A model generated the notes under the pieces. It saw only the letters and a program-made list of their open reading frames with translations, was not told where the DNA came from and ran no database searches. This document shows positions 12,961-26,130 of a DNA stretch of 64,000 nt, piece after piece (the first letter of the stretch is position 1; every line of letters starts with the position of its first letter). This DNA is from Epiperipatus broadwayi (taxonomy: Eukaryota; Onychophora; Udeonychophora; Euonychophora; Peripatidae): NCBI GenBank assembly GCA_028023455.1, contig JAQFVV010000318.1, forward strand, positions 62,001 to 126,000. Reading direction: 5' to 3'. The position numbers were made by a program, and so were the translations under genes.

Positions 12961-13189
12961 AACACAATCAAATCTCAATATATCTATATTTCCTAACTTT
13001 TATTTTCTGTTTTAAGAATTTTTCACTTTAATAAAAAATGTATACTAATATTTATCATTTATTTATCACTCTTTCTTATGTTCAAAATCAAAAAGAAACA
13101 AGCTATTTATTTATTTATTTCATATTAAAAGATGAACCCCTATGCTAAACTGCTCCAACAATACACATCAACTAGCATAACTGATCCAT

Positions 13190-13345
13190 AATACTAAATT
13201 TTGCTTCACTACCCCTAAAATATTCCTCAACTATCTAAACAAAAATCTCACATGGGTTTTCAAACTCGAAGTCTCACATTATCCCAGACACTCTGTACTT
13301 TTTTAACACTAAGGGTGCCACTAGGCCACTGTTGACATAGAAAAT
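13190..13345 (-). repeat. tRNA-derived SINE, family 2
   Basis: On the minus strand TGGCCTAGTGGCACC (13328-13314) is a good polymerase III box A, and GAGTTTGAAAACCC (13267-13254) is a box-B-like element about 47 nt further on. Sequence between and after does not fold as a tRNA. Confidence 0.5.
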
Positions 13346-14513
13346 TTAATTTAAAGTGATCAAAAAGATGATGATGATAAATGCTACCAGTGAGACTCAG
13401 GAAGAAAAAGAGATCTTTAACATTGTTCAGACAATTGAGGGACAGGAGACAGAATCAAATGTTAGTCAATTCGTAAAATAAGTATTAAATTTGTAAAGTT
13501 TATTAAGTTCAATTATTAGTTTAAAATAAATATTGGTCAAAGAAAAATATAAACATTTGACTCAATTTCACAAGCTTATTGGTTGAAGAGTGTAAGTGAA
13601 TATTGTAGCAGTAAACACTTCAGCAGATAATTTTGTTTTCTCATCTAATCTTAAAGGAATTATAATTTCTTCCTGCCAGCAATTTATCTAAACCATTATC
13701 ACTTTACTTTATTTAGAGATTTAAAAAAAAAAGAGCTTGTACAGAAGTCAATGAACAGTGCAGAGCGATCTTTCTCTAAAACTTGGTAAAACATTAGGAC
13801 ATAATAGGGATGTCATATGCCTGCAAATACTCATAAGAAATCATTACAATTATGATTCTTAAGGTTAACTCTGTATAAGCAAAGAGAAAAGATTACAAAT
13901 TTACACAAGTGGAAATATAAAAAAATAAAATCTCCATGGTTTAAGAAAAAGAATAATACAATCGATAAATTGCTATTCAAAACATTTATGGTCTGCAGGA
14001 AATGCAAGTCCATATTGACTAAATTAATTACAATGAAAAATTAGGAACAGAAGAGTTAAAAAGAAAACTACTAATATCTGTCCAAGCTTTTAACAGTAGT
14101 TAGTAATATAAAAAGAAAAACAATGAGTATAAATCTTAACTCACAATACACTCTCAGACAAAGTGACAAAATAAAATATGAATTATCTACAATTTATAGG
14201 TTTTACAACAAATACATCTAATCAAAGAAATAATAATATCAAATTTCTTATATTAAGCTAAGACTTAAACAAAAAGACTTAATCCCTGGTTAGGATCTAA
14301 AAATATTCATTTACTTTTGAGGCATAATGTTCTGTCTGGATGATTTTTTCCAGAGGTGCATGCACAGTTTAGGTGTACCTAAAGTTCATTATAAAGGTTT
14401 TTTGTTTCCATTTATCTGGTCAGGAATATGAAGGCAATCTTTAGGATCAGTTCTGGACTACGCTTTTAGGTCATGTTCATGATGTTATAATTGTGGAGCT
14501 CCAGGGACTATCT

Positions 14514-15091
14514 TGTAAATTTTTTAGCATGGCATACTTCTAATCTGGTTCCTCAAGGTAGGTAGTTTCTGCATTATGAATTGTCAAGCAGCAAATATAA
14601 AAATCTATATCTCCGCAATTAGCCAATATAAAATATATCTGCTGAAAGACAGAATATTTCTCTCTCAACAATCCGCAATTAGCAAATAGAAGATATCATC
14701 ATAACATTCAAAAACACAGAATTTTTATATGCAGTTGTTATCTTATCTCCCACTTAATTTTAATTAAAAACAAAATCTAACCAGGACTTTTTATCTTTTT
14801 TTCAAACATTAATTAAATCTAAGTACAGGAAAAAATAAGTCTCAGCTTTTAAAATAGATTAAAACCAAAATGCAAAAGAAAATAATTATATTAATTAAAA
14901 GTCCTTCCAAATTAAAATTATATAATTTGGAAAATATGATTGAGTATGTGAGTTATAGCATGTACTCTTAATAAAATAAAAAATAAATGCAAAATTTTTA
15001 AAATACAATTTTCTTTTAAAATCTTTATAACTATACATTTTGGTTTGATTTCTCAATGGTTGCCTTTGAAGATGATAATGCATCTAGTTCA
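14514..15091. repeat. Long direct repeat, copy 2 (LTR-like)
   Basis: Partner of 10398-10989, same orientation and about 4.1 kb away, with moderate divergence and small indels. See that entry for shared blocks and for the LTR versus duplication question. Between the pair, 13350-14510 holds no recognised gene. Confidence 0.55.
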
Positions 15092-15199
15092 ATATATAAA
15101 TGATTTGTTTTTCTATCTAAATTAAGGAATTTGTTATGCAGCAAATTTATTCTGAAGAATGGTTGATAATGAGAATTATTATCCAAATAAAAACAACCA

Positions 15200-17400
15200 T
15201 TTCATTGTTTGTAGTTTTCTATGATTTTCCATGTTTATTTTAAAATATAACGAAGTCAAACATGTTTGAAATCTATCATTAGTTATTTTCCAAAAAGAAA
15301 GCCCTACATAACAACTGGATCATTTCCTCTAAGTTATTTTTTAGTTCTATTTTTTAAATATTCATACTATTCTCTTACTTAGGATTATCATTCAATTTTT
15401 TTTCTAATGTCTTTCACAATTTTCTAGTTCAAAATAAATGTCCAATGCAGTCTTTATTTCTTTTCATAATTGTCTAAAAATATAATTTTTACTTTTCAAT
15501 TTTAATTTTTTCGTTACTGTTTTAATTCTGCTAATGTGTCACTCTTTTTGTTAATTACTTAATTTTATTTTTCACTTACTTCTTTAAAAACTTATATATA
15601 TTTTTTTTCATTCTGTTATTTTGTCTTTTCTAATCTCTTTCAAATTCACATTTCTAAAATATTTAATCCTGCCATTTTTTTTTTCTAAATCTTTACTTCT
15701 GTTTTTCAAATAAAACTGCAATCTCCATAAAATATTTGATAAGATTATTTTTAATATCTAATTTTAATGAACAGAGAATAATATTATTAAAAACTTGTTC
15801 AAGTTATTGCAATTTTCACTCTAATTGAATTATTATTTCTATCATCAATTATTCAATTTCTAAAATATTTAAAGACATTAATTTAATCTACAATTTCCCA
15901 TGCTAATGTTATTCTTAATGTATTGTCTCACTATATATAATAACCTTTTATTTCTTTATGTAGAGCTTCTGTAAAAGTGTTTAATGTAAAATGAATTATT
16001 TAAAAATGTTTTACTTATATATGCTTCAATGTATTATGACTCTCTCCCAAAAGTGCACTTATGATAGAAGCATAGTTAATATATAAGAAGTATATTTATA
16101 CACTATTTAGCTACATGAGAGATTAAGCTAATTATTCTAACATCCTCATATTATTGCATTATATCTTCTTGCTACTGGAATAATAACTTTTGAGGGAAAA
16201 AATATAATTATATTTTCATGAGTTGCTTTATAAGGCCAAATACTTTTAAGTATTTTCTTGAAACATCTAATTCTCTGGGTTTTTATCTTTACTAATAACT
16301 TTTAATTTCTAATTTCAGTTATTACTTTATTTTTTTAATCCAAACTTTTTTTTATTCAATTAAATACTACCAAATTAATTGTAATTCTCTTATTTTCCTA
16401 TAATTTTCCAATCACTCTCTCCTATTTTATTTATTTTGAATCTTAATTTATTGTTGCACTTTTTTTTTACACATTTTTCTTTTATAACATTTTTGAAATT
16501 CTTCATTTTTTGGTTCTTTTTTGATCATCTCTTAATTTAAGGCAAAAGTTTTTCCCATACCTTTTAATGTTTTTAGTAAGCTAATGTACTTAACTGCAGA
16601 ATCTTTTAAAGTTTTTTAAAATAATTTTATCTTGCATTTGAATTTATTTTAACAATAAATCTAAACAAAAATCGAAATATTTTTCATCTCTCTTTCCAAC
16701 TTATCAATGGTTCATGTCTTTCTTGACTCATTTCATTTTTTAAAAGATCTTAATGCTATAAAATTATGATTCAAATATTTATTAGCTCCACGAACATGCA
16801 CACACACGTTTAATATTATTAGTTTTTATATTTAGTTTGAATCAAAATATAATTTGATTGAAATATTTTTTCATCATTTTGAGTTTTAGATTTGTTCATT
16901 ATTAACCAATAATTTTATTTACAAAAACTTATTAAACCATAGTATTTTGTAACTTATTCTATTTTCTAGTCTTCTTCACAACATTCAAGCTTGACTTTTA
17001 TTATTAAACAACTATTTTTTATTCTTTTTCAATTTTATGATAAACAATTTTTATATTTTTATCATCATCATTACTATGTACATCTGTATCAATGTCCATC
17101 AGATATCTCAGAACTGTATTCAGTTATACCACAAATCATATACTACCTACATATAATTTATAAAATTAGTTTTTGTTCTTGGAACTAGTTATATTACTAT
17201 TTCACTAATATTTTCAGAATGTTTTTATACATCCTGCATGTTTTTTCTTTACAATCTACTTCCCTGTCTACTCCAGCGTTTTATGACATTGAACTTTTTT
17301 TTTCATATCTAATAATAAATTTACCAACTCCTTTGATTTATTCCTAGTTCTAAATTTATTTGTGTCTCCTCTATTTTTTAATTTCAAAAAATCTTATATA
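15200..17400. other. T/C-rich, strand-asymmetric unassigned tract
   Basis: The plus strand is strongly T-rich with many TTTCTT runs, so the minus strand is A-rich and lysine-coding in all frames, as in decayed retroelement coding sequence. I could not match any block to a known domain, and stops are dense. Confidence 0.3.
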
Positions 17401-17796
17401 AGTAAGTAGTCATAACTGAATTGTGTTCAAACTTGCAAACCAAATCAGCTCTTAAATTCCATCTACCTGAGCTATAGCTTCAAATTCACCTCTGTGTTAA
17501 TAATATAAAGATATTTATTCTTTTTTTATAATAGATTTAATATGCCTTTTAACTATATTTTACTGAATATGTATTTATAAATCGTATGTCAAAAAAACTT
17601 ACTCTGATTAAAAATATTAGCAAATAAAAACAAATATATACTTCAGTGGCATTAATTGAAGAAGACAATATAAATACTAAGAACATGTCCAAATTCTACC
17701 ATTTAACAATTATACTTATTCGTATATAGAAAAAGTAAAAATTTAGTTTACAAAAAAAATGTATTATAGCTTATATTCTATGTTTATAAATCTTAC

Positions 17797-17930
17797 TTCT
17801 TTTCCTATAGGAAGCCCGCTTCCTTGAGCTGCTGTGAGACCAACAACTTTAGCTATTAACGTTTTAAGAGTTAAATACTCCTTTAATACTACACCGCGCA
17901 TTATTGTTTTCATTTCTGGAATTCCTGAGC
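17797..17930 (-). CDS. CLCN2-like: CLC chloride channel exon (SGIPEMKT ... GLPIGKE)
   Basis: A 134-bp exon with acceptor ttttatttag at 17932-17931 and donor GAA|gtaaga at 17796. The first two bases complete a glycine codon begun in the previous exon, restoring GSGIP, whose serine coordinates chloride in CLC proteins. It then reads [20 protein letters not shown], and further on [15 protein letters not shown]. The last glutamate is the gating glutamate of the GKEGP motif. Helices D and E lie in this exon. The text is strongly conserved with animal CLC-2 channels ([18 protein letters not shown]). Phase is 1 at the start and 0 at the end, matching the neighbouring exons. No disabling change is seen. 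Confidence 0.95.
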
Positions 17931-18264
17931 CTAAATAAAAATTAAATTTAAATACATGATTATTCATTAAAAAATTAATATATATTATAAAATTGTTAAT
18001 TAATGATAAAAAATCAATTCTGTTGTTTTGTACAGCAATCCTAAAAGTAAACTAACATTAATTATTACCTAAAATTAAAAATGTTCATATATATATATAT
18101 ATGTGGTTGTGCAGATAGTGCAGGGCATAATGACACTTTACTACTGGGATGCCTAGACACCAAAATAATTACTAAAATTTATATGTAAATAAAATTGTTT
18201 ACATTTTCAAATCATTTTATCATTAGAAATATGTTCTGAGTGTAAATATTTTTTTATTTAAATA

Positions 18265-19119
18265 CACCTGGGTCTTGTTTTACGTGATAGATAGGTTCCT
18301 CAGAAAACACGCGCAAATGAAATCGCACAAAAATAGATGTAACTTACATTAAAAAAGGGGGGATGCAGTCTGTGATTTTTCAAAATTCATGTAAAAGCAA
18401 AGCACCAATGTACAATTACTTTAAAATTCGCGCAAAAAAAAAAATAAAAAAAATAAAATATGACTAATAAAAAATTTCAAATTTGAAAAAAATTGATAAA
18501 AGACAAACTTTTTTTAACTATAATATTTAATTTTATTCAAAATAATATATTTTTACGAATAATTTACAGTACAGTAATTTACATTTTTTTATACACGTTT
18601 TAATTATTATGATTTTTTGGTGCCAACATAATTAGTAATTAATCTTTGAGACGATGATTTTATTAATTATTTATGAAGGTCGCGATATCCAGACATACAA
18701 CAATTTAGCTCTCATTGAAATTTAAGAGCACGTTAATGATTAGTAATAATTGATTACGTTCTTTTTTAAAAAGCAAAAACAGAATGTGATTTAAAATGCA
18801 AAATTAACACGCACAATGTTTGAACAAATTTACATTATAATCTTGTAAAATTTAATGTGTGTATACATAAAATGTGGAAATCATGATTTTAATTTCATTA
18901 TTGCATAAAATCTTACTATTATAAAGCACTGAAAATATTGAAACTACTAAGATGAAAGTTGAATTCCAATAATGTGCTATTACTTTCAATATAACATAAG
19001 TGCATGAAATTTATTATTTAAAGTAATAGTGCATTATCGGAAATCGACTTCCGGTGAAACACGAATCGCATAACTTCAAAATCGTGTTAAATAAGTCCGC
19101 GTAAAAAGAGACCCAGGTG
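18265..19119. mobile_element. Pogo/Tigger-like DNA transposon, deleted copy 1
   Basis: An 855-bp element with inverted ends CACCTGGGTCTTGTTTTACG and CACCTGGGTCTCTTTTTACG (read inward) and TA on both sides, as expected for the IS630-Tc1-mariner superfamily. Near the ends are GAAAACACGCGCAAATGAAA and the related ATCGCATAAC block, typical of Tigger-type termini. An inner hairpin (about 18957-19045: CCAATAATGTGCTATTACTT and its partner) is shared with copy 2. No transposase remains. Confidence 0.75.
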
Positions 19120-19830
19120 TATAAGAGAAATACTTCTTTACTTAACTTTATTTCTGACAATTACCCAGGCTTCTAATTTCTAGGCACAAACTTGAAAAAT
19201 ACTACATATATACTCTTATCATTACGCTAAACTAAATAGACTGGTGTCATTTTGTCATGATAATTAATAAAACTTATAGATAAATGTTTAGATTTCCGAA
19301 TTACTTTATTCCTAGAAACCCATTTTGATTGGTAAATATTCATTATGTAAACATGAGATGAATATTTTTTATTTAAACTTATTGTGGAAGTTGCTCTAGC
19401 CCCAAAATATATTTCATATATACTCTATCATTGCACAAAATTGAACAGGTCAATGTATATAAAAATGTTTAGATTTCCCAATCATTTTTATTTAAATATC
19501 CTAATTTATATAAAAATAATATATTATTATTAATAATTTATTTAAAACTAAAACTTATTTTAAAAATATTGCCTTATAATTACAAAAATTTTGGCATATA
19601 ATGAAATTATTTTTTATGAAAGTTCTAAATGGGTTGTTCACTTGGGAGTATTGGTAGTGTTTATCCCAAAAATGTTAGATCTGGTTTTGATGTTGTGTTG
19701 TGCCATCATATTTTAATAGTGTTATCTTTCTATTTTTTTGTTATTATTGTCCAGTATTATCTTCTTACACATTTTAGTAAATAGCTTTCCCTATTTGTAA
19801 TAAAGATATTATCTTTTTTTAAATGCAGTA

Positions 19831-21111
19831 CACCTTGGTCTCATTTTATGCAGTAGATGAGTTCCTCGGAAAATGCGCACAAAAGAAATTGCACAAAAAT
19901 AGACTTAATTTTCAAAAATCGCATAAAAGCAAAGCAACATTGTAAATTTACTTTAAAATTCGCATAAAAAAAAAAAAAGGAAATAAAATATGACTAATAA
20001 AAAATTTCAAATTTGAAAAAAATTGATACAAGACAAACTTTTTTTACTTTTTTTTATTCATTATAGTATTTAATTTTATTCAAAACAATATATTTTTATG
20101 CGTAATTTACAATATTTTACATTTTTTCATACATGTACAGTATTTTAATCATTATTGCTATTGACGATATACAAGTTCGTTTGTGAACTAATAAGATATC
20201 AGATTTGGCACAAGAGGAAATACAACTAGTGCCAACTTCATTTTTTTTAATTGCTCTTATAGTACACTCGTCCAAACTAAAATGTTTTCCCTTCATTTTC
20301 TTGGTTGTTTTTTCCTCTCCATTAGGTTAAACTAAAAGTTTAAAATAAAAATAAGAACTTAGACTTATGATAATAAAAAGCCAACTACCCACCACTGTTG
20401 TGCAAAATTTAATTAAAACTAACAATTAAAAATTAAATTCTTATTTTTGCCTTTAATTTTTTAATTTTCAGTTTCATTTAAAAATCAAATTTCATTGTTT
20501 CACATCACATTAATTTCAGATCAAATTATGTAATTTTTAAATTGTTAATTACAATTAAAAATCAGATTTTAATTTTTAATTGTCAAATTTAATTGTGCTC
20601 ACTGCTGTTACTTACCTTTTAAGAATAAACTTGCAGACACTAAATAATCAATTGATTACATACTCTTTTTTTAAAAAACAAAAATAGAATGTGATTTAAA
20701 ATTAAAAAACAACAACATGCATAATATAGGCGTCTATAATGTTCGAACAGATTTACATTATAATCTTGTAAAATTTAAAGTATGTGTATAAAATGGGGAA
20801 ATCCTGATTTTAAGTAATTATGAACTTCTTTATTGCATAAAATCTATTACAGTACTATTATAAAGTGCTGAAAACATTGAAATTATTAAATGGAAGTTGA
20901 ATTCCGATAATACGCTATTACTTTAAATATGACATGTGAGTGCGCAAAATTTATAATATTTAAAATAATAGCACATTATCAGAGTTCGACTTCTGATCTA
21001 ATAATTTTTATCACATAAAAGAAAACTGCATACAAAGATATTAAGAAGAAACATGAATCACATAACTTCAAAATCACATTTAAAAAATCTGCATAAAATG
21101 AGACCCTGGGG
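19831..21111. mobile_element. Pogo/Tigger-like DNA transposon, copy 2
   Basis: A 1.28-kb relative of 18265-19119 in the same orientation, with ends CACCTTGGTCTCATTTTATG and CCCCAGGGTCTCATTTTATG read inward. TA is kept on the left and has mutated on the right. Long stretches match copy 1, for example ATGACTAATAAAAAATTTC and the TAATGTGCTATTACTTT-type inner hairpin. It contains an extra internal segment with a transposase remnant (20163-20331). Confidence 0.72.
20163..20331 (-). pseudogene. Tigger/pogo transposase N-terminal remnant
   Basis: The minus strand reads MERKKQPRKMKGKHFSLDE then CTIRAIKKNEVGTSCISS. The STIR(T/A)I(K/R)KNE-type text is characteristic of the N-terminal helix-turn-helix of pogo/Tigger transposases, which bind the inverted ends. 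The KxTLETKLxII-type segment normally before it is missing and the catalytic DDE domain is absent, so it cannot mobilise itself. Confidence 0.55.
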
Positions 21112-21479
21112 CATTAGCTTTTTACTTATTCTCTTGCAAAATACTTGTAATTGATCTATAATCTAAGCAAAACAAAATATTTGGAATTTATCATTAACAA
21201 AATATTTAATTCTTTTCATAATATAAACTTATACATAAACAAAATAAAATGCAAGCGGTTTTAATGGCTTCTAAAAATGTACTGCATAAACAATCTAAGT
21301 AAAAAAAAAATTAAAATTTTTTTCTGGCAAAATACCTAATTGTCAAATCACATAATAAAGTGTATAATATGACTGTTAAAAGATAAAATTATACAGGAGG
21401 TAAATATATTTTATTGAATGAAAATAAATAAAATTACTTTTTTTTATAAAAAATGTAAACAAGTTTTCTGTGAATTAAA

Positions 21480-21600
21480 AATAACAAAAGAATTTTTAAA
21501 ACAAAGAACATTTTAACAAGAAAGTGTGAATGGGATGAAAAATAACAAAAGGGTATTTAAAATAAAGAATGTTTTAACAAAAAGGTATGAATGGGATTAA
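21480..21600. repeat. Tandem duplication, 61-bp unit, two copies
   Basis: ATAACAAAAG...GAATGGGAT at 21481-21536 recurs at 21542-21597 with several substitutions. Confidence 0.75.
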
Positions 21601-22077
21601 GATGTTTTATTAGTCCTGTTATTTAAAATTGACTTACTTTGGTGCTAATAAAATATTAAAGTTATGTGATCAATAAACAATGTAAGTGTGAAAATTTAAA
21701 ATATCAGATTATATATATAATAATAAATTATAGTTATTAATAGTGGAAAACACCACATAAAGAATTAAATAATAGTGTAAATATTTTATCATTGAAGGAA
21801 TATAATTTTGATAATAAAAATGTGAATAAGTTTATGCATGAAAGATTTTCAATAGGTTTTCAAACAAACAAGGATTAAGTTTTAATGAATAACTGACAAG
21901 CAAACAAGCAGGATGGAGCTTAAAACTTACTTGGATGATATCAGAGCTGGCCCGAGAAGAGAAGGGGAGCAGTGCAAAACAGATATTTTCTATCTATACT
22001 AGCATTTTCATAGGATTATCCAAAAACAATATAAAAACTTTTGAAAAAAAAAAAAATTTAATTTACTAAATAAATAT

Positions 22078-22236
22078 TTAAGTAACTAGAGGGATTTGAA
22101 CTTAGGATTTTTCAGTCTATATTTATTCTCTGCTCCATCTCAAGCAACTGATACACATAAACACATACATCATGTGTGTTGGTTGTTTGAGATAGAGAAT
22201 GAATATAGACTGAAAAATCCTCCATCTAGTTACTTA
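22078..22236. repeat. Foldback hairpin repeat
   Basis: The left arm 22079-22155 and the reverse complement of 22175-22236 both contain AAGTAACTAGA, GGATTTTTCAGTCTATATT and ATTCTCT, separated by a loop of about 20 nt. This is an inverted-repeat (MITE-like) element. No unambiguous target duplication was seen. Confidence 0.75.
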
Positions 22237-23159
22237 TATAAAAAACATTCAATACACTGAATGAATAAATTAATTAAATAAATATTTTTAAGATATTATT
22301 TAATTATTGTTTCAAAAATTATTTTTCATGTTTATTTATAGAAATAAATAAATAAAACCTATCCAGTATTTACCAAACACGTTAAATGACTAAAGCTATA
22401 TTTTCAAGTTTTCCTGTCAAAGCACTAAAAAAAATATCTTTTAATTTACAAATTTTATTTCATAGAATGGGTGTGTGTGCTAAAATTTGCCTTGCACAAA
22501 GACAGTTCTTAGTCAAGCAGTGGACCTATATGTCAAAAGTGATCATAAAAATTAGTAAATCACTGTTATGAAAACAGTTACATATATAAAAACGAAAATG
22601 AATATTTCTCTGTAATTGTCTATTTATTGTGCACTTTATATATAGAAAATTGCATTTATGTATATTTTTACACATACATAGAGTATAATGTATTTAATTA
22701 GAATATTGATAATCCCCCAAAACAGACTTAATTTGAAATTTAAAATATTTTTCTCATTAAAATGACCATTTAATGCTTAACATTTTGTACAGTTAGGCTA
22801 CCATTGCTAAAACATAAATAATTTGAATTTCCTTTTCTCAAGCTAAATATATATATATTGAACCGGATACTTTATCTGATTCAAAAGTTTTATCATGTAA
22901 ATTAAAAACAAGTTTTATATGTGCAATAACACACATACTTATTTATATTGCAATCGTATATTTTTAATTCTCAATTGATTTTAGTATAAAATAATTTTTT
23001 TTAAATGATGCTTGTTTTCATTTAAAATAATTAAAAGTAAGCAAAGTTTAATTAATCTTTTTATAAAAATATTTTATTTAAAAAAAAAAATTTATTTTTA
23101 AAGCTCAGATTTAGTTTGGCATGTTTTTTTAAAAAAATTAATTTTAAAAGACAAAGTCC

Positions 23160-23700
23160 TGTCAGATGTTGTTTGTCTAATTAAGATTGAGCAGGAGATA
23201 AAGATATATCCTGCTTAAAACTTGCAATAAAAGATTGTGAGGGAGATAACGATAGACATAAATAGCTCTGGTTTTTTTTTATTCATTCATTCAGATTATT
23301 CAGAATGACTATTTTAGTCACTCAGTTTATTTATTTTGATTGCTCAGATTATTCAACTTCTTGTTATTGAGAATTCTAATAGATTATTCTGTTATTGAAC
23401 TGCTGCATTGTTGAAGTGATTCTAATTTTATTTGATATTTGTTCAATGGGAATCACCAAGTTGGATTTCTGTTGACTGACAATAATTCTATTTGCCATGA
23501 TAGTAGTGGCCATTCAAATGCTGTGCCTATAATCTATGTCATGAAGAATCTCTACAACATGATGGGCTAAACCTTTCCAAATATGAACCTCCGGACCTCC
23601 AAAATTGACTTCAATCATGACCTAAGTGCCAAGTCCAGATCTGATCCTGATAGTGCTTCCATTCTTCTGAACCGTGAGTAAATTAAAGCCACTATATAGG
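23160..23700 (+). other. Possible LTR-retroelement fragment
   Basis: The stretch starts TGTCAGATGTTG, contains AATAAA and a downstream G/T-rich part, and becomes GC-richer from 23440. From about 23494 a short frame reads HDSSGHSNAVPIIYVMK. This could be an LTR plus the start of gag, but no second LTR or conserved motif was found. Confidence 0.25.
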
Positions 23701-24787
23701 ATTCTTTATAAACTGAACTTTGCATGAACAGCAGAAATTCATATTACCTTGAAGTAACTTACCTTTCCATATTAAAATCAGGGCTAAATCTCTAATTAAG
23801 TCTCTAGCAAATCTCAGCTTAATATTAAAAAAATTATATTTATGATGCGTGACCTATTAATTTAAATATTAATGTATTTTTTTTATATATTAGAAATTTT
23901 TGTGGCAAGATTTTCCCGTCTTAAAATATTACTTATTTGAGAGCATATGGCGAGTGATACTTTATATGCTTAATGTTTTCTTTGCTCTATGATTAACCCT
24001 TGAGAAATACTCAGGCTGAGCTTAGTAGTTTTCTTTTACTCACCTGTTCTTTTATTTGTTTTATTTGTTGTTAAACTTAATCAAACTTGGTTTGCATTTT
24101 TGGCAGACCACTGATCTTTTGGTTGGCAGTTTAGTGCGTATATTGTTCTGTTTTTTTTTTTTTGGTAGAGATTTTACTTTTTATAGTTCACATTACATAG
24201 TCCATAATCTTCCCTTTTCTTGCATGAGACTAACCTTGGCTGGTTTAAATGTACCTGACCATGAGCGTTTTGAAGAATTATGACATTCTTAGTTCTGACA
24301 TTTTTTTTCCAGGCAAAGAAAAGCTTGTCTGCGCTGTTCTGTTGGTTCTCCACATGCACCAATCTTTCTAAATCTTTGTAGAAAAATGAAATTGCTTTAG
24401 GTGAACTGCTAGCAGGAAGATATAAGCCTTTCTTATGTTTTAGGTGAGCAATGAACTTGTCTGCCTGGGTATTTAATATATTAATGCTCACATACACTCA
24501 ATGATAAGATTTGCTAAGAAAATGTAGGTCAAGTTTTCATGTTTATTTTGTTATATGTTTAATAAATTTTAAAAAAAGTTCTTGTAATTATTTTGGCTGA
24601 CATTTGTCTCAGTGTTTTCTCAATTGTCTGAACAACATTCATGGGCTCTTACTCTCCCTGGGTTTAGTCTGGTGAATTCATGTTCATGTATCCTGTCCAC
24701 CCTTAAAAATAAATGTCTAGTTCCAATTTTTTGACTAGTGGCGCCCTTAGGGTCAGTATATATGAAACAAAAATCTTTTCATCCAAT

Positions 24788-24821
<34 letters not shown>

Positions 24822-25500
24822 AGTTCAAAAAATAAATATAAAGATACACATAAGATTTCCAGTTTTTATAACTCTGATTACGTTACTCTATTTATCTAAA
24901 TATGACAACATCCAAATTTAAGTTAATTCCTAGCATATATAAAATGCCAAAAATAATGTATGCATAATCCCAGGTCTAACTTATGCTGTATGAACATCTT
25001 GGAATCCTTATTTTCTTTGTTTCAAATGATTTCATATTCCGTGCCATTGATAGTGGCAAATATGCAATGGAAGAAAAAATTTGTATATATTTACTACAGC
25101 AGTGGGTCATGCAATAAATTTCTTACATTAACTGAGTTATTTGGATTAGATTATTCAAATTCATATAGCTTTCTTGGTTCTATAGCCTTCATAAATTAAT
25201 GATTTTTCTTGATTAAGTGAATATGAACTATTATGATAACAAGATAAATAGATGATTTAAAGTCAGCATAAAGAAGCCAATGATAGTTTGAAGAGTCCAA
25301 TAATTAAAAATCACCAAAGGTATAAAATGGGAAAAGTTGTAAATAAAAACAAAAATCATCTATGGATGTAAAAGTTGAACACTGAATAAAAGAACAATTG
25401 ATGCTTTGAACAGTGATGCTAATAAAGACTTTTGAAAATTATGTAGATATCAAGAAATATAAAAAAGTGGATACTTGATTAGCTTGAATAGAAATGTCTA

Positions 25501-25652
25501 GGTTGGAAAGAGAAAGACTTTTAACCTTTTTCACATGCACTTGAAACATTTGTATAATAGCCAAAAGATGTAGTTTTTGACTACCTTATTTGGCTATTAT
25601 ATAAACGTTTAAGGTGCACGTGAAAAAGGTTAAAAGTCTTTCTTTTTCTAAC
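25501..25652. repeat. Near-perfect foldback hairpin, about 74-bp arms
   Basis: The left arm 25501-25575 and the reverse complement of 25579-25652 share GAAAGACTTTTAACCTTTTT and TATAATAGCCAAA, with few mismatches and almost no loop. There is no reading frame inside. It is a MITE-like palindrome. Confidence 0.85.
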
Positions 25653-26130
25653 TACAGATTTACTATGAGCTTAATAAATAATCAGAACATTAGATGTCTA
25701 GGTTGAAATTATTCAATTTTTTTCAAATTATGAAATAATTTATTTAAAAAATGCCTATCAACTGCACACAGCTATGATTATGAAGCCATAGAGCTTTGAA
25801 AGCGCTAAGCTTTAAATAGATTTAATAATATATAACTTCTTTAACGAGGGTTATAAGCGCATAATTATTGATACTATAAATTAGAAATGATTGATGGTGA
25901 AAAGAAAAAGAATATCACCATGAGCTAGATGGATTTTACCATTGCAATAATTAATGGGTCTTTGAGAAACTTGGATAGCATTTCTGGAGATATTATTTAT
26001 AATATCATCAGAAGTCAATCTTGTTTTAGTAATAACTAATATATTCATATATTTGTGGGTTTGTGTATTTGTAAACATATATTTCAAAGGCTAAGCTTTA
26101 TTATATTTATACATTACGCTTTTAAATTAC

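Larger units (their letters stand above)
2881..17796 (-). other. CLC intron, 14.9 kb, filled with transposon relics
   Basis: Interval between the consensus donor at 17796-17795 and acceptor at 2882-2881. It contains an RTE LINE relic, SINEs, a hAT element, the long direct-repeat pair and a gag-like relic, all listed separately. No further CLC exon is expected here because the flanking exons are adjacent in the protein. The stretch 4200-9400 shows AT-rich sequence, poly-A/poly-C runs (for example a C run at 5281-5294) and no gene or element that I can name. Confidence 0.85.
17931..26130 (-). other. CLC intron, 8.2 kb, with two Tigger-like elements and foldbacks
   Basis: Interval between the donor at 26130-26129 (ATAG|gtaat) and the acceptor at 17932-17931. 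It holds the two pogo/Tigger-like elements, a 61-bp tandem duplication and two hairpin repeats listed separately. The rest is AT-rich and unassigned, including a (TA)n tract at about 24791-24818. Confidence 0.85.

Noticed and set aside
24174-24497. 107-codon minus-strand frame
   Set aside because: No family resemblance, overlaps an opposite frame over a T run, no splice context; may be an unrecognised element fragment but cannot be supported.
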